Assembly: GCA_937973555.1 (NCBI GenBank)
Contig: CALJKL010000019.1
Span: 1-64,000, forward strand
Length of the DNA stretch: 64,000 bases
Direction of reading: 5' to 3'
Source: an uncultured Flavobacteriales bacterium
GTDB taxonomy: Bacteria > Bacteroidota > Bacteroidia > Flavobacteriales > Weeksellaceae
A program made the translations under genes and the position numbers. The notes below the pieces were generated by a model. That model saw only the letters and a list, made by a program, of their open reading frames with translations, searched no databases and had not been told where the DNA came from. Position 1 is the stretch's first letter. The number at the start of each line of letters is the position of its first letter. Positions 27,206 to 35,647 of the stretch are shown in pieces.

Positions 27206-28204
27206 TTATTGTTCTAAAGAATGCTTAGTAGGTTGGGATAGGGTCTCTGCCGTCCATTCTACTTTCTTTAGGAATGGGTGCATGCGATGAGCGCATTCCA
27301 ATTCGCATAACGAGCATGAATACGTTTTGCAATCGTCCATATGGAAGTTGTATTCTACATGCCTTTCTGTCTCTGCTGCCAATGTTTTGATGATGTTTTC
27401 CATCTCCTGATGAGACTCTCTTAAGGTGTTATACCAAGGGAGCGTAATATGGGCGTCAATATGCAGACCGCTTCCGTATTGTTGGATTTTCATGTTGTGG
27501 ATGTCTACCCATTCTTTTCTTCGGTTTTGGGCGAGTACTTCTACCACTGCGGCTAAGAGTTCCGGGTCGGCTTCGTCCATAATCCCACTCAATGATTTTC
27601 TTACAATTTTGTATCCTATAAAAATGATGTAGGTTCCAAAAACCAAAGCTACTGCTGAGTCAATCCAATAAATTTTGGTGAAGTATACCAATATCAAACT
27701 CACTACAACTCCCATAGTAGTAATGGTATCAGACTGAAGGTGTTTTCCGGAGGAAATCAGCACCACGGAGTTTTCTTTTTTGCCTTTCTGAATAGAAATA
27801 TAGCCCATCAAATAATTGACAATAGCGGTCGCTAAAACGATAAAAATACCATAATCCAATTTATTGAGTTGATTACCGTGCAGCAAACTGTCTACAGCTT
27901 CCACAATAATCATAATGCCCGCAAAAATAATGAGGGAACCCTCTACCCCGGAAGTAATGAATTCTACCTTTCCATGCCCATAAGGATGGTTTTCATCTTT
28001 GGGCTGGGCCGCAAGATATAAGGAGTATAATCCCATAAAGGCCGAAATGATATTCACGATGCTTTCCATGGCATCAGAAAATACCGCATCAGAATTGGTA
28101 AGGTGCCAAGCAATGAGTTTGCCAACAAAAAGAATGACGCCTACTATGGCTACATTTCTTTGGAACGTAAATTTTTGTTTAGCAGTATTTTGGGGAACTT
28201 CCAT
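27206..28204 (-). CDS. Cation diffusion facilitator transporter with Cys-rich tail
   Basis: This 332-aa inner-membrane divalent-metal exporter has six hydrophobic helices and a cytoplasmic C-terminal domain. The TM5 metal site is H155-xxx-D159 (KHLQSD). The TM2 position reads D44-AME-S48, with Ser where zinc transporters have a second Asp. The C-terminal tail carries a compact cluster, C292, C297, C300, C304, H306 and H309, which looks like an additional metal-binding site. The metal cannot be named from the sequence: zinc, iron, cobalt and manganese are all possible. It is followed by the DUF4403 gene. Confidence 0.92.
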   Translation of the reverse strand: MEVPQNTAKQKFTFQRNVAIVGVILFVGKLIAWHLTNSDAVFSDAMESIVNIISAFMGLYSLYLAAQPKDENHPYGHGKVEFITSGVEGSLIIFAGIMIIVEAVDSLLHGNQLNKLDYGIFIVLATAIVNYLMGYISIQKGKKENSVVLISSGKHLQSDTITTMGVVVSLILVYFTKIYWIDSAVALVFGTYIIFIGYKIVRKSLSGIMDEADPELLAAVVEVLAQNRRKEWVDIHNMKIQQYGSGLHIDAHITLPWYNTLRESHQEMENIIKTLAAETERHVEYNFHMDDCKTYSCSLCELECAHRMHPFLKKVEWTAETLSQPTKHSLEQ

Positions 28205-28239
28205 TTGTCAAATATTGTTGTTATAATGATCTAACAATA

Positions 28240-28266
28240 AAAAATCCCGCTATTGGCGGGATTAAA
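28240..28266 (-). terminator. Terminator of asd
   Basis: AATCCCGC (28243-28250) pairs with GCGGGATT around TATTG. On the minus strand a run of T follows. It lies 5 bp after the asd stop. Confidence 0.8.
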
Positions 28267-28267
28267 T

Positions 28268-29275
28268 TTATACTAAGTTGTTTGCGATTACATATTCTGC
28301 AATTTGTACTGCGTTGGTAGCGGCACCTTTTCTAAGGTTGTCTGCCACAATCCAACAGTTCATGGCATTGTCGCGTGAATGGTCTCTTCTTATTCTTCCT
28401 ACAAAAACCTCGTCTTTGCCTTCAGAATAGAAACACATAGGGTATTCTTTTTTGGCAGGGTCATCCTGAAGTACTACTCCTGGAGTATTGGCCAAGATGT
28501 TTTTCACTTCAGCCAAATCAAATTCTTTTTCAAACTCAATGTTTACACTTTCTGAGTGCCCTCCCTGTACCGGAATTCTTACTGCAGTTGCGGTGAATTT
28601 AATAGAATCATCGCCCATAATTTTTTTAGGCTCTTTCATCAATTTCAATTCCTCCTTGGTGTAATCTCCTTCATCAAAAACATCACACTGAGGTAATGCA
28701 TTTTTGAAGATTTGATAAGGATAAACTGCGTTTACTTCAACAGAACCTGGATTAACAGCATTGGCTATTTCTGCATTCAATTGGTCTACGGCAGCCTTTC
28801 CTGTTCCTGAAACCGATTGGTAAGTAGAAACGATTACTCTTTTGATGTTGTATTTTTTATGTAGCGGATTCAATACCATTACCATCTGTATCGTAGAACA
28901 GTTGGGGTTGGCAATAATCTTGTCTTCTTTGGTTAAGATATGTGCATTGATTTCTGGCACTACCAATGGTTTGGTAGGGTCCATTCTCCATGCTGAAGAA
29001 TTATCAATAACGGTGCAGCCTACTTCTGCAAATTTTGGAGCATATTCTAAAGAAGTGCTTCCACCTGCAGAAAAAATAGCTATTTGAGGTTTCATTGAAA
29101 TCGCGGTGTCCATAGAAACAATACTAAATTCCTTGCCCTTAAAAGCGACCTTCTTGCCTACCGATCTCTCGGAAGCTACTGGAATTAATTCTGTTATAGG
29201 AAGATTTCTTTCTTCCAAGACTTTCAACATAACCTGGCCTACCATACCGGTAGCCCCTACTACTGCGATTTTCAT
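28268..29275 (-). CDS. asd: Aspartate-semialdehyde dehydrogenase
   Basis: This enzyme reduces aspartyl phosphate to aspartate semialdehyde, the branch point to lysine, diaminopimelate, threonine and methionine. It has 335 aa. The NADP site is VVGATGMVGQVML (residues 4-16). The catalytic cysteine is in IANPNCSTIQM, the histidine in VPVQGGHSESVN, and the NADP/substrate loop in VSTYQSVSGTGKAA. It lies 27 nt after a small membrane-protein gene, probably in the same transcript, and is closed by a terminator. Confidence 0.97.
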   Translation of the reverse strand: MKIAVVGATGMVGQVMLKVLEERNLPITELIPVASERSVGKKVAFKGKEFSIVSMDTAISMKPQIAIFSAGGSTSLEYAPKFAEVGCTVIDNSSAWRMDPTKPLVVPEINAHILTKEDKIIANPNCSTIQMVMVLNPLHKKYNIKRVIVSTYQSVSGTGKAAVDQLNAEIANAVNPGSVEVNAVYPYQIFKNALPQCDVFDEGDYTKEELKLMKEPKKIMGDDSIKFTATAVRIPVQGGHSESVNIEFEKEFDLAEVKNILANTPGVVLQDDPAKKEYPMCFYSEGKDEVFVGRIRRDHSRDNAMNCWIVADNLRKGAATNAVQIAEYVIANNLV

Positions 29276-29302
29276 TTTTTATTAGATGATTTAAAAGTTA
29301 AA

Positions 29303-29743
29303 CTATCCACCGAAAACTCTTGTCCAAGGGAAAACGAAAGCAACTAATGTAATTGCCAAAATTCCCATGAAAACAATTTTTAAAGAGAGTTTCTCGTTGG
29401 TTTTCATATATTTATTGATGATTGTAAATAATACGGCTGCTATGATCATAGCAAAAGGGTGCTCTACAAATGTCATTCTATTATATGAATCACTCATCAG
29501 CGTTCCTGCGTCCAAAGCAGATTTAAATCCTGGTGAAAAAATAAACAGCAACGGAATTCCTATCAACAACTGGGTATGAAAGAAAATCATGGTGAAAAGT
29601 GTTAATTTTTTCAAGGGTTTAGAAATATTCCCTGAATAGCCAAACATAGCAGTTAATAAGGCGATAAAGAAAAAGGTAAGTACCAATAATACTAAATAGC
29701 CAAATCCTTTGTGGGCATGAAGAAATATATTGTATAAGTCCAT
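29303..29743 (-). CDS. Small four-helix membrane protein, function unknown
   Basis: This 146-aa protein has four clear hydrophobic helices. Histidines lie at or near helix ends: LHAHKGFGYL in helix 1, FFHTQLLIG in helix 2 and FVEHPFAMI in helix 3. That pattern resembles cytochrome b561-like or other haem-binding four-helix proteins, but no family can be assigned with confidence. The gene is conserved in appearance, with a good promoter box. It is followed by asd after 27 nt, with no evident functional link to aspartate-family amino acids. Confidence 0.75.
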   Translation of the reverse strand: MDLYNIFLHAHKGFGYLVLLVLTFFFIALLTAMFGYSGNISKPLKKLTLFTMIFFHTQLLIGIPLLFIFSPGFKSALDAGTLMSDSYNRMTFVEHPFAMIIAAVLFTIINKYMKTNEKLSLKIVFMGILAITLVAFVFPWTRVFGG

Positions 29744-29762
29744 AGATGTTTTTTTTAAGAAG

Positions 29763-29770
29763 CAAAGGTA
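29763..29770 (-). promoter_or_regulatory. -7 promoter box of the small membrane protein/asd unit
   Basis: On the minus strand this reads TACCTTTG (TAnnTTTG) and ends 19 nt before the ATG at 29743. It lies directly after the upstream terminator. Confidence 0.6.
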
Positions 29771-29801
29771 AAAAAAAATCCCGACTCTGTGAGTCGGGAT
29801 T
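29770..29801 (-). terminator. Terminator of the TonB-dependent receptor gene
   Basis: AATCCCGACTC (29777-29787), loop TGT and GAGTCGGGATT (29791-29801) form a perfect 11-bp stem. A run of T follows on the minus strand. Confidence 0.88.
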
Positions 29802-29826
29802 ATATTTATAAAATCTAAAATTGTGA

Positions 29827-32415
29827 TTAGAATCTATAAGAGATAGAAGCTGCCCAAGTTCTTCCGAAGCCGAAATAAACTAAGTTAGCTGTATCAATAC
29901 CTTTGTACTGAATGTTGCTAGCTCCAGTAGTACCAGAGAAGATAGAAGATTTACCATCAGAAATATATACTTCGTCAAATAAGTTGTATACGTTTCCAGT
30001 AAAGATCAATCTGTCTTTTCCTACAGGTAAAGTATAAGAAATACCAACATCTGTTAGGTCATAATGAGGCAATCTAAGCGTACCGTTTTTAGCAGCAGTT
30101 GGGATAACACCATTAGTGATGATGTAACTGTTTGAAATACTGAATGTAGAGTATAAGTTATCTACATATTTCCAAGTTCCAAAAACGCTTAAGTTTTTGA
30201 TTGGCTTATAAGTAAAACCTAAAGCACTAGTAGTTTGTGCAGCATCAGCAACTTTAATGTTGTCTAAAGCTAAAGCAACTTCGTTAGAACCACTGCTTAC
30301 AGCGATTGGATCACCGTTTACATCAGTAAGTCTACCAGTTGGATTGCTCTTGTATCTCCAGTCACCTACAGATAACATACCGTTGAATTCTAACACATCA
30401 GAAGCTTTGTAGAATGCTTCTAACTCAATTCCTTTGTGAACTTCTTTAACACCACTTAAACTTACAGAAGCGTTCGCGTAGTTAGTAGTACCAATAGTAT
30501 AAGTAAATCCAGAAAGACGTACAAATCTATCAGCCCAAGTTGTATAATAAAGGTTTAAGTTAGCTCTGAATTTAGAACTCTTGAAACCATAACCTAATTC
30601 AACAGAAGAAATTTTCTCGTTTCTTAAGTCTTTGTTTATAATTTGTAGGTTATTAGACCCTTGAACTCCAGTAGGAATACTGTATGGGAATACCGCATAT
30701 TGGTTAGGCTGTTTAGAATAGTAACCAGCATTTACAAATACGTTGTGTTGATCGTTGATGTTATAGTTAACACCACCTTTAGTATTGTATCCGAAGATGA
30801 ATTTGTTGTCAGTTTTAGTATGAACTGCCTGACCTTGTTGGATTGCAGTACCGTCTACTAACCAGTTGTCAATTCTTTGGAATCCTTGTTCAGAAACTGA
30901 TCCTTGTAAGAAAGCAGAAACTTGATCGTTAGTATATTCTAATTGACCGAAAGTACCTAACCACATTACTTGACCATTGTAGTTTCTGTTAACGATTTGA
31001 GATTCGTCTTTTACAGCTTTTGCAAATGGATTGTAAGATGGCTTAGCATTTTGAGCTTGAGTTACATAATAACCAGCTGTGTTATGCCAATCTCCTTTTT
31101 CTAAATATTTAGTATTACCTAAGAAGTCTGTTACAATTCCTGGGTGGTATCCATAATAGTATCTTCCGTCTAAACCAACTGAAACGTTCCAGTTTTGGTT
31201 AAATTTATGTTGGAAGTTGGTTAAGAAACCATACCAGTCGTGAGAGTTGATGTTAGAACGTCTGATAAGACCGTTACTTTTGTTTGAAACACCTGGTGTA
31301 GCGTTAACAGCACCAAAATCAGCAACAGTTCCTCCTTGGTTCCATTTTACGATGTCATCGTATCTGATTAAACCATCAGCAGTTTTTGGTAAACTGTTAA
31401 TTGACTTACCGTTGATAGTACCTAAGATACCGGTACCACCACCTCTACCCCAAGAAGCGTAAAGAACTGTAGATAATTTAGATTTTTCGCTCATCGTCCA
31501 ATCCCAGTTGATAGACATTACAGGCTTGCTGTAATAGTTTACTGTTTGAGAATATTCTTGACCGTTTAAATAACCCCAGTTAGAGTTGTATTTTCTGTTT
31601 GGAGTGTCAAAACCATTACCATACTTAATATAGTCACTGATTTTACTTTGGTAGTTCTGGTTATGCCATTGAGGTGCACCAGTGAAAGTAAATTGGAAAT
31701 CGTGTTTTTTGTTTGGTTGGTATCCAATAGCTAAGTAATAGTTGTACCCTTCAAATTTAGAACCATCAATGTAAGTATTACCAGCAGTTCTAGACATTAA
31801 GAATGAAGTAGACCATCCTTTTGCGCTTTTACCTGTGTTGTAAGAGAATAATGATTTGAAATAACCATCATTACCGAAACCTAAAGTTACGTTACCTTCT
31901 CTTTTCTTGTCTGCAGCTCTAGTGATTACGTTAATAGTACCCCCTACAGAAGCAATAGCTAATTTAGAAGAACCTAAACCTCTTTGTACTTGTAATGCAG
32001 AAGTAACATCTGATAAACCAGACCAGTTAGACCAATAAACAGTACCACCTTCCATGTCGTTTACAGGTACCCCGTTGATCATTACCGCAGTGTTGCTGGT
32101 ATCAAAACCTCTGATGTTAACACGTCCGTCACCAAAACCACCGCCACCTTTAGTAGCATAGATTGATGGTGTAGTTGCAAGAATTTCTGGGAATTCTTGG
32201 TTACCAAGTCTTTCAACAATCTGAGCTTCTTTAATCGTAGAAACTGCTACAGGAGTTTTTCTGTCTTTAGCAATATCTGCTACACCAGTAAGAACTACCT
32301 GTTCGATGTCTCTAGACTTTGTAGAATCTTTTTCTTTTTGCGCAAATGCCACAGTAGCAGCAGTAAGAGCAATAACTACAGAAAGTCTTTTCTTTCCTAA
32401 ATAGTTGATTTTCAT
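29827..32415 (-). CDS. TonB-dependent outer-membrane receptor
   Basis: This 862-aa transporter has a signal peptide (residues 1-25, ending TVAFAQ). A TonB-box-like EQVVLTGVAD follows at about 37-46, then the plug domain (VNIRGFDTSNTAVMINGVPVNDMEGG and SKLAIASVGGTINVITR, key residues only). A long barrel ends in WAASISYRF with the terminal phenylalanine. There is no N-terminal carboxypeptidase-like extension and no susD partner, so it is not a SusC pair; its ligand is unknown. Its own promoter region, an 11-bp stem terminator and the repeated use of a few codons suggest a well-expressed single gene. It shares an upstream TTAAC array with susC. Confidence 0.92.
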   Translation of the reverse strand: MKINYLGKKRLSVVIALTAATVAFAQKEKDSTKSRDIEQVVLTGVADIAKDRKTPVAVSTIKEAQIVERLGNQEFPEILATTPSIYATKGGGGFGDGRVNIRGFDTSNTAVMINGVPVNDMEGGTVYWSNWSGLSDVTSALQVQRGLGSSKLAIASVGGTINVITRAADKKREGNVTLGFGNDGYFKSLFSYNTGKSAKGWSTSFLMSRTAGNTYIDGSKFEGYNYYLAIGYQPNKKHDFQFTFTGAPQWHNQNYQSKISDYIKYGNGFDTPNRKYNSNWGYLNGQEYSQTVNYYSKPVMSINWDWTMSEKSKLSTVLYASWGRGGGTGILGTINGKSINSLPKTADGLIRYDDIVKWNQGGTVADFGAVNATPGVSNKSNGLIRRSNINSHDWYGFLTNFQHKFNQNWNVSVGLDGRYYYGYHPGIVTDFLGNTKYLEKGDWHNTAGYYVTQAQNAKPSYNPFAKAVKDESQIVNRNYNGQVMWLGTFGQLEYTNDQVSAFLQGSVSEQGFQRIDNWLVDGTAIQQGQAVHTKTDNKFIFGYNTKGGVNYNINDQHNVFVNAGYYSKQPNQYAVFPYSIPTGVQGSNNLQIINKDLRNEKISSVELGYGFKSSKFRANLNLYYTTWADRFVRLSGFTYTIGTTNYANASVSLSGVKEVHKGIELEAFYKASDVLEFNGMLSVGDWRYKSNPTGRLTDVNGDPIAVSSGSNEVALALDNIKVADAAQTTSALGFTYKPIKNLSVFGTWKYVDNLYSTFSISNSYIITNGVIPTAAKNGTLRLPHYDLTDVGISYTLPVGKDRLIFTGNVYNLFDEVYISDGKSSIFSGTTGASNIQYKGIDTANLVYFGFGRTWAASISYRF

Positions 32416-32452
32416 AAAATTATATAATTTCTAATATTGTTTTTACGGATTG

Positions 32453-32498
32453 CAAAATACATCTTTTTTTTTTAACTAAAATTAACATAATGTTAAAA
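32453..32498 (-). promoter_or_regulatory. TTAAC triple-site array next to a near-consensus -7 box, upstream of the TonB-dependent receptor
   Basis: TTAAC sites lie at 32472-32476 and 32482-32486, and the inverse GTTAA at 32492-32496. The last pair forms the perfect dyad TTAACAT-A-ATGTTAA. A one-mismatch -7 box (GTATTTTG, minus strand) lies at 32453-32460, about 12 bp from the array. The arrangement matches the one upstream of susC. Confidence 0.5.
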
Positions 32499-32544
32499 TT
32501 TTAATTTTTTTTTCCACACAGATGTTTTTTAATGCTATATAATG

Positions 32545-32571
32545 CAAAAAACCACTTATTAGAAGTGGTTT
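32545..32571 (-). terminator. Terminator of nadBC
   Basis: AACCACTT and AAGTGGTT around ATTAG (32550-32570) form a perfect stem followed by a T run on the minus strand, 9 bp past the nadC stop. Confidence 0.75.
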
Positions 32572-32579
32572 CATGATTT

Positions 32580-33452
32580 TTATTTTTTTATTGCCTTGAG
32601 ACTCAGGTCAATATTTTTTGCTGAATGGGTGAGAGCCCCTGCGGAAATATAGGTAACACCGGTCTGTGCAATGGCATTTAATTGGTCTCTTGTAATGCCT
32701 CCGGAAGCTTCTGTTTCACATTTACCGTTAATAATTTTAACGGCTTCTTCCATGGTTTTAAGATCCATATTGTCCAGCATAATTCTGTCAATACCTTTAC
32801 CGGCCAATTTTGCGGCTTCTTCCACTTCGGCAAGGTTTCGGGTTTCTACCTCCACTTTCAGTTTCAGTTTATTTTTTTTGAGGTATTCCTGCGTCATTTT
32901 TACAGCATTGGTAATGTTTCCATTGTAATCTATGTGATTGTCTTTCAGCATGATCATGTCATAAAGCCCAAATCTGTGATTGGTTCCTCCTCCAATGACC
33001 ACCGCCCATTTTTCACAAATTCTGAAATTAGGTGTGGTTTTTCTAGTGTCCAGAAGTTTGGTTTTGGTCCCTAAAAGCCTAGAGTCCCAGTCATGGGATA
33101 GGGTAGCAATGCCGCTCATTCTTTGCATGCAATTGAGCACTAGCCTTTCGGTAGAAAGTATGGAACGTGCATTTCCGCTTACTATAAAAGCAATGTCGCC
33201 AACTTTAGCATTTTCCCCATCTTTTATAAAAACTTCTAAGGTTAAATTTTTATCAAAAGTCTTAAAAATGATTTCAGCCAATTCCACACCTGCCAAAATA
33301 CAGTCTTCTTTCACAATAAGTTGGGCGCTCTGCTGAAGATTTGTCGGAATGGTAGAAAGTGTAGAGTGGTCACCTTGCTGGATGTCTTCTTCCAAAGCAG
33401 ATTTTATAAATTGTTTTAAGACTTTATCTGTAGCGTAAGTGGGGCGTTTCAT
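32580..33452 (-). CDS. nadC: Nicotinate-nucleotide pyrophosphorylase (quinolinate phosphoribosyltransferase)
   Basis: This enzyme converts quinolinate and PRPP to nicotinate mononucleotide, the third step of NAD synthesis from aspartate. It has 290 aa. Typical elements are the N-terminal EEDIQQGDHSTLSTIP, the substrate site LNCMQRMSGIATLS and LDTRKTTPNFR, the MLKDNHIDYNGNI loop and VEVETRNLAEVEEA. ASGGITRDQLNAIAQTGVTYIS is the phosphate-binding end. It follows nadB by 38 nt in the same direction. nadA is not adjacent in the window. Confidence 0.96.
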   Translation of the reverse strand: MKRPTYATDKVLKQFIKSALEEDIQQGDHSTLSTIPTNLQQSAQLIVKEDCILAGVELAEIIFKTFDKNLTLEVFIKDGENAKVGDIAFIVSGNARSILSTERLVLNCMQRMSGIATLSHDWDSRLLGTKTKLLDTRKTTPNFRICEKWAVVIGGGTNHRFGLYDMIMLKDNHIDYNGNITNAVKMTQEYLKKNKLKLKVEVETRNLAEVEEAAKLAGKGIDRIMLDNMDLKTMEEAVKIINGKCETEASGGITRDQLNAIAQTGVTYISAGALTHSAKNIDLSLKAIKK

Positions 33453-33490
33453 GTTTAGTTTTGAGTTTGTTAGGTGAATTTTTGATGATT

Positions 33491-35065
33491 TTATGCGAAG
33501 TCTTTGTTGTAAAAAGCTCCTTTGTTTTCTTTCATTTCCAAGGACTGTTTAATGATAAGGTAAGAAACATTTACCAGATTTCTGAGTTCAGAAAGTTGAG
33601 GAGAAATGACGGCATAATTATAGAGTTCGGTAACGGCTTCGAAGATTTCGCGCTGTTTTTTTTGGGCGAGTTTTAGTCGGTCATTACTTCTTACAATACC
33701 CACCAAATCACTCATCATTTCCTGCAGTTGCTTTCTGAGGTAAGTAATCATTACCATTTCCTCCAAGACCTTCATGCCTTCTTCATTCCATTCGGGTACG
33801 TTTTCCAAATCAAAATAATTGAATTCGTCCTTTTGAAGAAGCTCAACGGTTTTCATGGCAGCGTTATGTCCATACACTAAGCCTTCTAAAAGTGAGTTAG
33901 AGGCCAATCTGTTAGCACCATGCAATCCAGAGTTGGTGCATTCTCCTACCGCAAAAAGATTTTTAATGCTCGATTGTCCATCCATATCTACTTCAATTCC
34001 TCCCATCAGATAATGAGAAGCCGGAACTACCGGAATCAACTGTTTAAAAGGATCGATCCCCTCATCCAAACATTTTTGGTAAATATTCGGGAAGTGTTCT
34101 GTGAATTTTTGCTGATCCATTTCGCGACAATCCAAGCCTACGAATTCGTCTCCAGAAATCTTCATTTCATTGTCTATGGCTCTTGCTACAATATCACGGG
34201 AGGCGAGTTCTTCTCTCTCATCATACTTCTGCATAAATTTTTCGCCATCTTTAGTTCTGAGTTTTGCACCATCGCCACGCACCGCTTCAGAAATCAGAAA
34301 CAGCATGCCATCCCTTTTAGAATACATTGCCGTAGGGTGAAACTGAATGTACTGCATGTTAGAAACTTTTCCTCTGGCCCTATGCACAAAGGCAATGCCG
34401 TCTCCGGTAGCAATGGAAGGATTGGTGGTGTTTTTGTAAACATGACCAGCGCCGCCTGTGGCAACAAGCGTTACTTTGGCTGTAATTTTCTTTATTTTTT
34501 TATTTTTTTGGTCGAGTACATAAGCTCCATAACAGGTAATGTTGTCTTGGTCAAATTTTTTTCCCGGAACATGGTGCTGTGTAATGAGGTCTACCACGTA
34601 ATGATAATCGTAAATTTCGATATTGGGAGCCTGTGCAATGTAGGCCAAAAGTGCACGTTCTATCTCCGCGCCGGTAATGTCTTTGTGATGTACGATTCTG
34701 AATTCGGTATGGCCGCCTTCTCTCCCCAGTTTGTATTCGCCATCTTTTTCTTTATCGAAATGGGTGCCCCATTCTACCAATTCCTGAAACCTGTGTGGCC
34801 CTTCCTTGATGACCATTTCTACCACCGCACGGTTGTTTTCGCCATCTCCGGCACGCATGGTGTCTTGTATATGCTTTTCGAAATTGTCTTTGCTGAAATC
34901 CGTCACCACAGCAAGGCCGCCCTGCGCATATTTGGTATTGGTTTCATCCTCCTCTGCTTTGGTGACGATGGTAATTTTTGCGTTTGGTAATTTTTCTGAA
35001 ATCTTAATGGCATATGAAAGCCCCGAAATTCCTGAACCGATTACCAATACATCTGTTTTCATCAT
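33491..35065 (-). CDS. nadB: L-aspartate oxidase
   Basis: This FAD-dependent enzyme oxidises aspartate to iminoaspartate, the first step of de novo NAD synthesis. It has 524 aa; two adjacent ATGs (35065 and 35062) are possible starts. VLVIGSGISGLSYA near residue 6 binds FAD. TNTKYAQGGLAVV is the family substrate loop. HTEFRIVHHKDITGAEIERAL, VSNMQYIQFHPTAMYSK, HYLMGGIEVDMDGQSS and GECTNSGLHGANRLASNSLLEGLVYG are all classic. The C-terminal helical domain is complete. It forms an operon with nadC. Confidence 0.96.
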   Translation of the reverse strand: MMKTDVLVIGSGISGLSYAIKISEKLPNAKITIVTKAEEDETNTKYAQGGLAVVTDFSKDNFEKHIQDTMRAGDGENNRAVVEMVIKEGPHRFQELVEWGTHFDKEKDGEYKLGREGGHTEFRIVHHKDITGAEIERALLAYIAQAPNIEIYDYHYVVDLITQHHVPGKKFDQDNITCYGAYVLDQKNKKIKKITAKVTLVATGGAGHVYKNTTNPSIATGDGIAFVHRARGKVSNMQYIQFHPTAMYSKRDGMLFLISEAVRGDGAKLRTKDGEKFMQKYDEREELASRDIVARAIDNEMKISGDEFVGLDCREMDQQKFTEHFPNIYQKCLDEGIDPFKQLIPVVPASHYLMGGIEVDMDGQSSIKNLFAVGECTNSGLHGANRLASNSLLEGLVYGHNAAMKTVELLQKDEFNYFDLENVPEWNEEGMKVLEEMVMITYLRKQLQEMMSDLVGIVRSNDRLKLAQKKQREIFEAVTELYNYAVISPQLSELRNLVNVSYLIIKQSLEMKENKGAFYNKDFA

Positions 35066-35103
35066 TATTTGATGTTTGAAAAAATGAAAATTTAAAAGAC
35101 AGT

Positions 35104-35111
35104 CAAAAATA
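35104..35111 (-). promoter_or_regulatory. -7 promoter box of nadBC
   Basis: On the minus strand this reads TATTTTTG. It lies 38 nt before the nadB ATG, a longer leader than most in this window. Confidence 0.45.
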
Positions 35112-35135
35112 ATAATTTAAATCGAAAGAAAGCGA

Positions 35136-35618
35136 TTATTCTTCAAACAAACCGCCATCTTTTTGGATTTCAAAAAAGAGATCAGATTTTAAATTTCCAG
35201 ATTGTGAAGCTTTCACGGCGAGTTGGTCGCAGAGTTCATTTTCGGGATGTCCGTTATGCCCTTTTATCCAATGAAAGTGTACTTTGTGCTTTTTATACAA
35301 CGGAACAAATCTTTGCCATAAATCCGGATTTTTTACATTTTTAAATCCTTTTTTTATCCAGCCGTAAATCCAATTTTGGTTGATAGCATCGGCTACATAT
35401 TTAGAATCGGTGAAAATGTGCACATCGTCCTCTGGATTTTTTAATTTTTCTAAAGCCTCAATTACCCCCAAAAGCTCCATGCGGTTATTGGTGGTTAAGG
35501 TAAATCCTTCTGAAAAAGTCTTCTGATAATTTTTTTCCGGAACGCGCATCAGGATGCCGTAGCCCCCTTTGCCGGGGTTTCCGCTGCATGCACCGTCAGT
35601 ATAAATTTCAATCCTCAT
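35136..35618 (-). CDS. rnhA: Ribonuclease HI
   Basis: This enzyme cuts the RNA strand of RNA-DNA hybrids, 160 aa. The catalytic carboxylates are visible: Asp in IYTDGACSGNPG (residue 6 region), Glu in TNNRMELLGVIEAL, Asp in FTDSKYVADAI, and the C-terminal Asp in ENELCDQLA. HWIKGHNGHPEN holds the conserved histidine loop. It lies 29 nt downstream of dnaB on the same strand and has its own -7 box overlapping the end of dnaB. Confidence 0.96.
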   Translation of the reverse strand: MRIEIYTDGACSGNPGKGGYGILMRVPEKNYQKTFSEGFTLTTNNRMELLGVIEALEKLKNPEDDVHIFTDSKYVADAINQNWIYGWIKKGFKNVKNPDLWQRFVPLYKKHKVHFHWIKGHNGHPENELCDQLAVKASQSGNLKSDLFFEIQKDGGLFEE

Positions 35619-35634
35619 GTAAACAGTAAAGCAA

Positions 35635-35642
35635 CAAATTTA
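35635..35642 (-). promoter_or_regulatory. -7 promoter box of rnhA
   Basis: On the minus strand this reads TAAATTTG and ends 16 nt before the rnhA ATG. It lies in the short gap after the dnaB stop codon. Confidence 0.5.
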
Positions 35643-35647
35643 CAATT

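Noticed and set aside
33920..34990. A 356-codon open frame on the plus strand.
   Set aside because: It lies wholly antisense to nadB, whose full set of family motifs is on the minus strand. The product has no recognisable motif and only reflects codon bias of nadB.
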